DNA of 64,000 bases. Source: Nematopogon swammerdamellus (lineage: Eukaryota; Arthropoda; Insecta; Lepidoptera; Adelidae). Below the pieces are notes generated by a model. That model did not search any database. It had not been told where the DNA came from and was given only the letters and a program-made list of their open reading frames with translations. The position numbers and the translations under genes were made by a program. The DNA lies in NCBI GenBank assembly GCA_946902875.1, contig OX336336.1:25437558-25501557 (forward strand), read 5' to 3'. Positions 56,435-64,000 of this stretch are shown here, piece after piece; positions within the stretch are counted from its first letter, which is position 1, and every line of letters starts with the position of its first letter.

Positions 56435-57170
56435 CTTGTGAAAAAGTGAAACCAGGCACAAATCGGACACTTAATTTGTTTACAAATTAACCAAACATAA
56501 ACACTGCGCGCCTTATCACTTCCAACAGCTTGCGGAGCGGCGTGCGACCCAGTGACGTCACACACTCCGCGGCGCGACTAGTCGAAGATCGGCGCATTCA
56601 TTTGATTGCTACTAGCTCATTTTTGGTCGTACGACAAAAATAATTCCACCAATGTTTTGGATTTTTCATGGCCTTCAATACTACATTCAAAACTAAAAAC
56701 CGCGTTGATCCTTATTGAATCGTGTTTGTAAATTACCATTCAATTTACAATGTCGAATGAAGCGAGCGAGCGGGCGGGGGCGGCGGTCGCGAAAGATCGT
56801 GTCGCCGCCGCGTCCTCGCCGCACACGTAGGACAGCGCACACTGGTTCAAGTTGTATGGGGCTGCGGAAATAATCCAGTAACTTCTAAAATACTTAACAT
56901 ATTTCGATAATGTTTTTTTTGCTGGTTTCGTAATTTATAAACACATTGATTATCAAAATATAATTTGGCAATTTTCAGAACAAGTCATAAAAAAAAATTA
57001 AGTAACGATTTGCAGGTTTAGTAATTAATTCCGCTCAATATATTTGCAGGAATTCTGATAATAATAAGAACACCAACTCCTTAAATATTATCAAGCGGCC
57101 TCAATTGAGGCCTTGTCAAATCAAAAAGTCATAGAAAAGTGTAAAGTAATGCATAAAAAGGAATTTAAAT
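56435..57170. other. intergenic, nothing recognised
   Basis: Contains a GC-rich patch (gcgggcgggggcggcggtcg near 56775) but no supported gene. Confidence 0.4.
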
Positions 57171-57538
57171 TCAAATAATTAGCTGTTTGGCTTCGTCTCT
57201 AATAGGTACAATTTTCTTCTTTGGTTTTGGCCTTAGACTCGTTATTAGAGGATCAGAGGACAGGAGGATCATGTTCATCACATCTTCATTAGTCGTAATT
57301 CTGCTGCACTTCCTGGAATGAAGAAGCCGATAGCGTTTGTAGTTCTGCATACTGAGTTCCACCTTTGATTGAATTGAGCCACAAAACGTTTCAGCACTGC
57401 ACTCACCACTGTTTCAATTTGAGATTCATTTAGAGTTGGGTACGTATTTTGGAAGTAAAGTCGTAGTTTTTGAAAATCACGATCACACTTGATTAGTTCA
57501 CTGCACAAAACAGAGTAGGGGATCGCGACACTATCCAT
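57171..57538 (-). pseudogene. unidentified broken reading frame
   Basis: An 86-residue frame (from 57538, beginning MDSVAIPYSVLCSELIKCD) overlaps a 63-residue frame in another phase ending at 57171 (KKKIVPIRDEAKQL). Together they look like one 110-120-residue coding segment with a frameshift near 57360. No family recognised; possibly transposon-derived. Confidence 0.3.
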
Positions 57539-57663
57539 TTCGTGAAGGAGATGTTTACAAGTTGGAAAGTGGTTATTAAATGATTAAAAATTAAGGATAG
57601 TAATATAAATTGATCATTACATTAATGAGAAGGGGAAACCCCAAATGAGATTAGCAACATCCA

Positions 57664-57987
57664 TTTTTTTTTTATGGAAACTGACACGGTTGGCTTACAT
57701 CACCTACAAAATCCATGATGTCAGCCCATAAAACCGGGTGAACTTGGTGCCACGTCAGTACCTCCCCTCGGTAGTGCCGGCTACACTGAAATGGACGGAA
57801 AACACAAACTATTTACATAGCCTTTTCGACCGACCTTTCATTCAGTGCGGTGTTACCAACCCGGGCGGGTTAAACCCTACCACCTAGTAATATAAGAAGG
57901 GAGTCATATCCCTTAGTCGCCTTTTATGACATACACGGGGAGAGATGCAGTGGGGCTATTTTTTTAAAGTACCGGCCCCACACGATA
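57664..57987 (-). mobile_element. SINE-1 body with head C
   Basis: Complete in reverse, from the oligo-T to cggccccacacgatac. Confidence 0.85.
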
Positions 57988-58899
57988 CATCCATTCATAA
58001 AGCGACGTTAATTAGGTACTAATGTGCGCTAATGATTGCGCGCAGTTTCACTAATCACTCACCTGGTGCATTCAAAGTGCGATTACTCCCAAAGTGCAAA
58101 AAAGTAGCAGCTGAAATTTATAGATCTGATCGACGAAGGTATAGAGTATATTTTAATATGCATCCGAGCACGTAGGCAAATGTAGCTAAACTTGTAGCTC
58201 TAGGAGTTTGTATTTTATTTCACATTTTTTGGGGATATATTTGAAATTTATTTTGGAAGAGGAGAATTCATGAATACAAATTTTTTTTATATTTTAAGGA
58301 AGATAATGCTTAGGCACTCGATAATAAATAATAAAAGTATTTGTGTAATAATTAATAAGATGTACAAAAAATTAAATTCTTATTGATCATAAATCTTAAA
58401 TAACGCTGCAAATAAATTGAGCAACTTTGAGCGTTTATCCTGCGATGTGTAAAGAGTTTAAAAATAAAATTAATACTGTTCAGTAAGCACTAGTTATCTG
58501 ACTATATGAAAATGCTATAGCAGATATCGTGTATTCAATTTTGTAAATTTGAATTATTTCCGCCCATAAACCATAGTGCAGCGTGGCCGCACCGTACCGC
58601 TTCGCGTTCAATCGCTCGACAATCGCGTCGCACCGCGCCGCGTTCGCGTTGAAATCGCTCACGTAGGACGCCGCGTAAAGGAGCGGTTGTAGCATCAAGC
58701 AGGTCTTTCAGGTGGCGGACCCCTGTCTATCGCGTTCTGTCTGGCTGTCTGACTGATAGGTGACATCTGTCTGACTGACATTCATTCATAATCCGGTCCG
58801 GTGGCAATTATTCCGGTGATATCGGATTGGATCGGTCGCGGTTCCGTCGGTACTTGGTACTTGTACTTGGTAGAGTTTGTTTGTTGGTAGTTTGCTTGA
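57988..58899. other. intergenic, nothing recognised
   Basis: AT-rich, becoming CpG-rich from about 58580 toward the candidate promoter region. Confidence 0.4.
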
Positions 58900-59151
58900 A
58901 TCCGTCGTGTTCCGGTCGCCCACTCGCCCTCCGCCGCCAGCGCGCTACAGTTCGGGTTCGGTTGAATTATAGCCAGCCAGCTCTCATTCGTACAGACTCG
59001 CGTAATACTTCGCACGCTGTAGCTCGACTGAATGGTGTGATGTGAGATAGCTGCGTAGGTGTAGGAAAAAGAGAGCAGGTACACTCAATGTGGCCGCACC
59101 GTACTGTCTGATAGACGTGCACAAGTAGTTGTCGCTAGTCGCTGTATCATG
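58900..59151 (+). promoter_or_regulatory. candidate first exon of the downstream gene
   Basis: CpG-rich sequence ends in atcATG|gtatgt: the last codon before a good donor (GT at 59152) is ATG. Spliced to the acceptor at 62849, the frame continues without a stop. The transcription start is not determined, and intermediate exons cannot be excluded. Confidence 0.35.
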
Positions 59152-59844
59152 GTATGTTTCCGTTTGGTTTTCTCATTTCATTTAAATTTGGAATTGTGGA
59201 ATATCCTTGATTGTGGTCCCTACTAACACACGCACACCATAAGATTAACCCTTCCTATAAAATATCGTATTCAGCTTCTAATAATAAAGATGACAGCATA
59301 ATGTAAGCAGTTTGCCGCCAGCCGGTGTTTATAGAATAAGGCCATGGAAGCTAGATAAAGAATGTAGGTAAACAAACTCTCAGGGGTTTATGACATTTTT
59401 ATTTGGGGAATTTTTATTAGTAATAAAAATGTCTACAAATTCAAAACGACCAGGGTGATTGTGTTACCATACTGAATATTTCAGGGGGTTAATTTGTATG
59501 GAAAACGTAAGTAGGTAGATTCCAAAAAAAGAAGGGTGGCAGAATAAAAAAAATTAAATTCTCCTTACTTAAATTTTTGTAATACTTGACCTGTTTACTC
59601 CAGCGTTATAATAATCCTGAGTCCCAGGCGTTCTCGCCGCACCGCAGCCTCGAGCATCGACCTTGACCTAAACTCAAATATTTCATCAAATAAAGAGGCT
59701 AGAGCAATAAACTCTTTTGCAACTTATAGCTAATGAAAATACCTACAAAATGAATGGAAAAAAAGTGAGGGCTTACTTGTTTAGAAGCACCAGATATTTT
59801 AGTTAGATATAATGTCTATTATAGAATACTACTAAGAATTTTTG
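59152..59844. other. putative intron, nothing recognised
   Basis: AT-rich sequence without exon-like frames. Confidence 0.4.
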
Positions 59845-60146
59845 TCAGCCTCGATAGCTCAGTGGTGCAGACAGTCAACCGTCGCTATTGAATGTTAAGC
59901 AACGCTGGGTGCGGTCAGTACTTGGATGGGTGACCGCTGACCGTTGGAGGCTGACCGAGGTTCGGATTCCTCGTAAAACTGTAGGTCCCTTCCCTCCTAA
60001 TCTTACTTGGTGGTAGGGTTTAACCCGCCCGGGTTGGTACCACCGCACTGAATGAAACGTCGGTGTAAACGGCTATGTAAATAGTTTGTGTTTTCCGACC
60101 AGTTCAGTGTAGCCGGCACGATCAAAGGGGGAAGCACTGACATTGA
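59845..60146 (+). mobile_element. SINE-1 composite head, 3'-truncated
   Basis: Nearly identical to 49917-50215, including the 5S-like segment. It stops at gaagcactgacatt and is joined to a head C module (60150-60250). Confidence 0.8.
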
Positions 60147-60149
60147 CAT

Positions 60150-60250
60150 TGTACCGTGTGGGGTCGGTACTTAAATAGTCGGGTAAAAAGAATAGCCCCA
60201 CTGCATCTCTCCCCGTCGCATGTCGTAAAAGTCGACTAAGGGATAAGAAA
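60150..60250 (+). repeat. head C module without a body
   Basis: tgtggggtcggtacttaaat with a small internal duplication (gggtaaaaag), then ccccactgcatctctcccc and gtcgactaagggat. It lies directly between two SINE-1 copies. Confidence 0.7.
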
Positions 60251-60254
60251 ATTC

Positions 60255-60622
60255 GTCAGCCTCGGTAGCTCAGTGGCGCGGTTGGTTAGTCAACTGTTAT
60301 TAAGCAACGCTGAGCGCGGTCAGTGATTGGATGGGTGACCGCTCGACCGTTGGAGGCTGACCGTGGTTCGGATTCCACGTTAAACTGTAGGTCCCTTCCC
60401 TTCTTACCTTACTAGGTGGTAGGGTTTATCCCGGCCGGGTTGGTACCACCGCACTGAACGAAACGTCGGTCGAAACGGCTATGTAAATAGTTCGTGTTTT
60501 CCGTCCAGTTTAGTGTAGCCGACATGAAATGAAGGGAAGCACTGACATGGCACCTAGTTCACCCTGTGTTATGGGCTGACATCACGGATGTTGTAGGTGA
60601 TGTAGCCAACCGTGTCGGGTTC

Positions 60623-60654
<32 letters not shown>

Positions 60655-60738
60655 CATGGCACCTAGTTCACCCGGTGTCATGGGCTGACATCACGGACGT
60701 TGTAGGTGATGTAGCCAACCGTGTCAGTTTCCATAAAA
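60255..60738 (+). mobile_element. SINE-1, full length, with extra 3' unit
   Basis: Composite head (cctcggtagctcagtgg, ttaagcaacgctgagcgcgg, gattggatgggtgaccgc), body and a long A tail (about 60626-60653). A second copy of the last 80 bp with its own A tail follows, a tail-to-tail tandem. Confidence 0.85.
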
Positions 60739-60740
60739 AA

Positions 60741-61560
60741 AAAAAAAAAATAATGTGCGACCATCAAATAAAGTTTTGGGCCCCGATCGGCGCATCAGGA
60801 AGCCGAAGTGTGAAAACGAATTGGGGCCCTGAGGAGTAAACAGGTTAAATCTCAGAATGTACGGAGAGCACAAATTCTTTTTACAAAAAAGAAAAAACCG
60901 CATTGTGTTGTTCACAAAGGGCATGGATTCTTTTTTGGAATCTACATAGCTTTCGATACAGATTAACTCCCTGAAATCTGCATATTTGCATAGTAACAAA
61001 ATCACCGCGTTCATTTTGAATTCGTAAACATTTTGATTATTAATAAAAATTCCCCAAATAAAATTTTTTTTGCCCCAGACTGAGCAAATGATGTCATCAA
61101 TACGATGTTTGTTTTATTAAACAAGTTTTACTGCAATGTTTTGTAAGATCCTCAGATCACAACAGCTGGACATAGTGAGAATTTTTTCATATACATTATA
61201 TGCTAATTGTATTCTATCGGTAATCTCGTGGTTGTAGATATAGTAAAATGGTCTCAAGAAAATTATTTTAAACCAATATGTTCATATTTTGTTTTCTTAT
61301 TATTAATCTCTCATGTTCAAATTACTTCAAAATTACTATAGCCCCAAATAACAGTACCTACAACAGGTAGGCTTGCCAGGGGCCTGGAATTTTCCGGTTT
61401 GTCCTGGGCCAGGCTCCCGTGTCCCGGGCGAAGGATAATTTTGTCCCGGAGAGTACAATTTATCGCAGGAAGAAAAATATGTGTGTACATACGACTAGAT
61501 GTCGCGCAAAAAACTCAGCACAGAGTGGAATCGGTTGATTTTATTTTATTTTTATTTTTG
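60741..61560. other. putative intron, nothing recognised
   Basis: AT-rich with a CCCGGG-rich patch near 61380-61450; no gene or delimited element. Confidence 0.4.
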
Positions 61561-61561
61561 T

Positions 61562-61863
61562 TTTCGGTCCAGTTCAGTGTAGCCGGCACGACCGAAGGGA
61601 AGCACTGACACGGAACCTAGTTCACCAAGGTGTTATGGGCTGACATCACAGGTGTATTAGGTGATGTAGCCAACCGTGTCAGTTTCCATAAAAAAAAAAA
61701 CAATTGCATCCTCGGCTGTGTTCATCTCCCATCCAGTATAGCCAGCAATCCTAAGGGAAATCTCCGATATGGCACCTACCTTCCTTCTCGGAGGTGATGT
61801 TGGCTGGTCGGAGAGTGTGCTTTGGCCCCTCTAACTCAGCCATCCATACTGAATTACATGAAA
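61562..61863 (+). mobile_element. SINE-1 3' end followed by SINE-D 3' end
   Basis: 61562-61700 is SINE-1 (gtccagttcagtgtagccgg to the A tail). 61705-61863 is SINE-D (ctcggctgtgttcatctccc, ggtgatgttggctggtcgg). Confidence 0.75.
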
Positions 61864-62042
61864 AAGTACTTAATATTGACTAAATAATGTAAAACGAGGT
61901 CACTGTCGAATAACATCCGTTTAGTTGTGGTCATGCTTCACCCTTGATTACTTCATCCACGTTGCTATCAGCTAGTAGACATACTTACTTGCTTGTACAT
62001 ATTGTATTTTTGTACAACTGGTTTTTACAATAGTAATTTACC

Positions 62043-62527
62043 TTAAGGCGGAAATAAGACTCAAACCATGCTACTCGAGCACTGATGATTGAAACACGAA
62101 CCGTATGCCGATGTAAATAGGTGCGAGATTCATTCTACTCGTGCGGTGGCTGATACGTCGCGCCGACGCCGATATATTAAATTTCACGTGTTGGAAAGAT
62201 GGAAAACAATATTTTTTTCGTTACGATTGTAGGAAAAAATATTATCTATATTTCTATGAGGGTCTTGTATGTAGTTGTATTGTAGTTAAATTATCTTTAG
62301 AAGCATAAATTGTACGTACATTTAACTTGAATGTACAATCTCGTACTTTTCGTGATTTTTTGGAGATTTATTTAACACCTTTCCAAAGTAGTAAAATATT
62401 TTTTTTTCGCTGTATTTGTTGACTAAAGATCAATACATAACATATATTTTTTACAGATTTGTTATCTCTACGAATAGCTCAATAATTTCGTTTAAAGTCG
62501 ACCTTTTGAGTCTTATTTGCGCCTTAA
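62043..62527. mobile_element. TTAA-flanked MITE, copy 2
   Basis: TTAA plus GGCGGAAATAAGACTCAAA at the left and TTTGAGTCTTATTTGCGCC plus TTAA at the right. Internally colinear with 44245-44880 except for a missing hairpin and small indels. Confidence 0.75.
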
Positions 62528-62599
62528 AGGCATTCAATCCTTATATTATCATATAATATTATCGTATTATATATACCTTTAGTATGTAGTGTAAGTGTA

Positions 62600-62754
62600 A
62601 GCGACGGGTGGCCGAGTGGTGTGGGAGCAGCAGGTGTAGGTATGCATGTAAATTTTTTCGTTAGAAAAAACTCATTGGTACACGCCGACCGGATTCGAAC
62701 CTCGGACCTCTCGCTTGAGAAGCCGATGCCCAAACCACTCGGCCACCCGTCGCT
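62600..62754 (-). mobile_element. fold-back SINE-D copy
   Basis: Minus-strand SINE-D head (tRNA-like part and following linker), but the other end carries the first 21 bases of the SINE again in inverted orientation, giving perfect 21-bp terminal inverted repeats (gcgacgggtggccgagtggt). Confidence 0.8.
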
Positions 62755-62761
62755 AAAATTA

Positions 62762-62815
62762 TCACTCTGCTTACCCCGATTGTCGGTATTCAGCGTGTGT
62801 GATATGTATGTATTT
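62762..62815 (+). repeat. 3' end of repeat family A
   Basis: ctctgcttaccccgattgtc, cagcgtgtgtgatatg and GTAT-rich sequence. Confidence 0.6.
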
Positions 62816-62849
62816 AATGTAAAACTATTTCATGAATGTCTCTCGACAG

Positions 62850-62954
62850 GCGGAGAAAAGTATGGCTGGTGCGAGTAAGCCGGCGCCCGACGGGGACCCC
62901 GGCTCGGGGCACGCGGCCGACGTGGTCTCACTCATCTACAGCTTCTTCAAGAAG
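62850..62954 (+). CDS. coding exon of an unidentified gene (partial)
   Basis: Acceptor tctcgacag|g and donor aag|gtacgt bound a 105-nt, GC-rich, fully open exon. With the ATG at 62862 it reads MAGASKPAPDGDPGSGHAAD then VVSLIYSFFKK; with the upstream ATG at 59149 the protein would begin MAEKSMAGAS. Gly/Pro/Ala-rich, then a hydrophobic helix-like end. I do not recognise the family. The gene continues beyond 64000. Confidence 0.6.
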
Positions 62955-63034
62955 GTACGTTCGCGCGTTGCAGCTGTACCGGTAAGCTTTTGAGAGATCA
63001 CAAGTAGATCTTCCTAGGTCGCAGTGACAGAAGG

Positions 63035-63240
63035 GCTCAGGGGGCCGCAACTCTCACACTTCAAATCATACACTCACCTACGTGGGCACTCATTAAAACT
63101 AAACCGAACCTCAAGCAAATCAAACCCACAAGAAAACACTTTATTGCCAACCGGGTAGTTGACTCGTGGAACAGACTCCCAGAGGAAGTGATTAGGGCTA
63201 CTTCAGTGAGCAGCTTCAAAAACAGACTTGACATCTATAT
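63035..63240 (+). pseudogene. CR1/L2-like LINE C-terminus
   Basis: Remnants of the GHSLKL and VDSWNRLPEEV motifs over broken frames, ending where SINE-D is inserted. Confidence 0.6.
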
Positions 63241-63643
63241 GCGGCGGGTGGCCGAGTGGTTTGGGCATCGGCTTCTCATGCGGGAGGTCCGAGGTTCGAA
63301 TCCGGTCGCCGTGTACGAATGAGTTTTTTCTGACGAAAAAATTTACGTACACACCTACACCTGCTGCTTCACCGTTCGGAACCGGTGTAAAACTGTAGGT
63401 CCCTTCCCTTGCCCCTTACTAGGTGGTAGGCTAAAATTGTAGCCGACTGGGTTAATACCACCGTACTGGATATGTAAGATGGCCGCATAGCAGCCTCGGT
63501 TGTGTTCTCCTCTAGTCCGGTATAGCCAGCAATTCAGGCAAGTCTCCGGTATGGCACCTCATAACTTCTCAGAGGTGGCATTGACTGGTCGGAGCAAGCG
63601 CTCTGGCCCATCTGACTCAGGAGCCCATACCGGATAAAAAAAA
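63241..63643 (+). mobile_element. SINE-D reference copy, tRNA-derived
   Basis: The head gcggcgggtggccgagtggt then gaggttcgaatccggtcgcc has the A box (TGGCCGAGTGG) and B box (GGTTCGAATCC) of a long-arm tRNA such as tRNA-Leu/Ser. The body includes gcagcctcggttgtgttctc and ggcattgactggtcggagc, ending in an A-rich tail at 63636-63643. Not a functional tRNA gene. Confidence 0.85.
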
Positions 63644-64000
63644 GAACAAATTTTCTGGTGGGATGTATCTTTACATCGGCCTCTGTGTGTGTAGGAATAA
63701 AGAGTCAATTGGTTCAGCGGATGTTCAACCTGTTACTCTATAACAGTGCTGCTGTATCTCCATTTCATTTTACTTAATTGATCTTTCTGTGCTCCCACTT
63801 GTACACTTGAGGAGGTTAGGTTTAAAAGGTAACAGATCCACTTTAGACAGATTTTTTTTATTAATTTGTTTTATTTAAAATGCCGAATTGCATCGATTCC
63901 ACACCTTGTAATTATCAAAATGTACTCAAATCCGATTGATTTTAGCTACCAAAAAGTGACATTGGACATTGGTCAAAAGGTGACAAATCCGAAAAAGTCG
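63644..64000. other. putative intron, nothing recognised
   Basis: AT-rich to the window end; no exon seen. Confidence 0.4.

Noticed and set aside
63241..63310. A tRNA-Leu/Ser gene
   Set aside because: The tRNA-like segment is the head of a dispersed SINE, continues into a conserved body and tail, and lacks a proper 3' acceptor.

Overview
The window is animal nuclear DNA, almost certainly from an insect and most likely a moth or butterfly. It has GC-rich coding exons in AT-rich introns, canonical GT-AG splice sites, dense SINEs, non-LTR retrotransposon 3' ends and MITEs, and GTAT/ATAC-rich tails. There are no operons, CRISPR arrays or bacterial features. The order is inferred from repeat style only.

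The central gene is a complete plus-strand mitochondrial NAD(P)+ transhydrogenase (Nnt). Its coding exons run from 13081 to 47496. I assembled 22 coding exons (3132 nt, 1043 codons plus stop) with every splice phase consistent. They give an Arg-rich presequence, the NAD(H)-binding domain I, a proline-rich linker, the proton-translocating membrane domain II and the NADP(H)-binding domain III. A likely non-coding first exon lies near 9343-9479, spliced to an acceptor at 13028.

Upstream, 4387-9233 is an intact Ty3/gypsy LTR retrotransposon in the same orientation. It has identical 172-bp LTRs, a 4-bp target duplication (ATAC), a tRNA-Leu-type primer site, gag, and a pol reached through a textbook -1 frameshift signal (GGGAAAC plus stem). 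Its 3' LTR ends about 110 bp before the candidate Nnt start site.

The Nnt introns and flanks hold many elements: two hAT elements with 8-bp duplications (one carrying only a BED zinc-finger ORF), two copies of a TA-flanked Tc1/mariner-type MITE, TTAA-flanked MITEs, long perfect hairpins, a 20-bp minisatellite of about 40 units, and several SINE families. The commonest SINE has a composite head that joins tRNA-like A and B boxes around a segment matching the internal promoter of 5S rRNA. A second head module is fused to several unrelated tails.

From 47497 to about 59000 I see MITEs and SINEs but no convincing gene. A second plus-strand gene begins at the right edge. A likely first exon ends at 59151 with ATG as its last codon, and a coding exon lies at 62850-62954. 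The gene continues beyond the window and I do not recognise its product.
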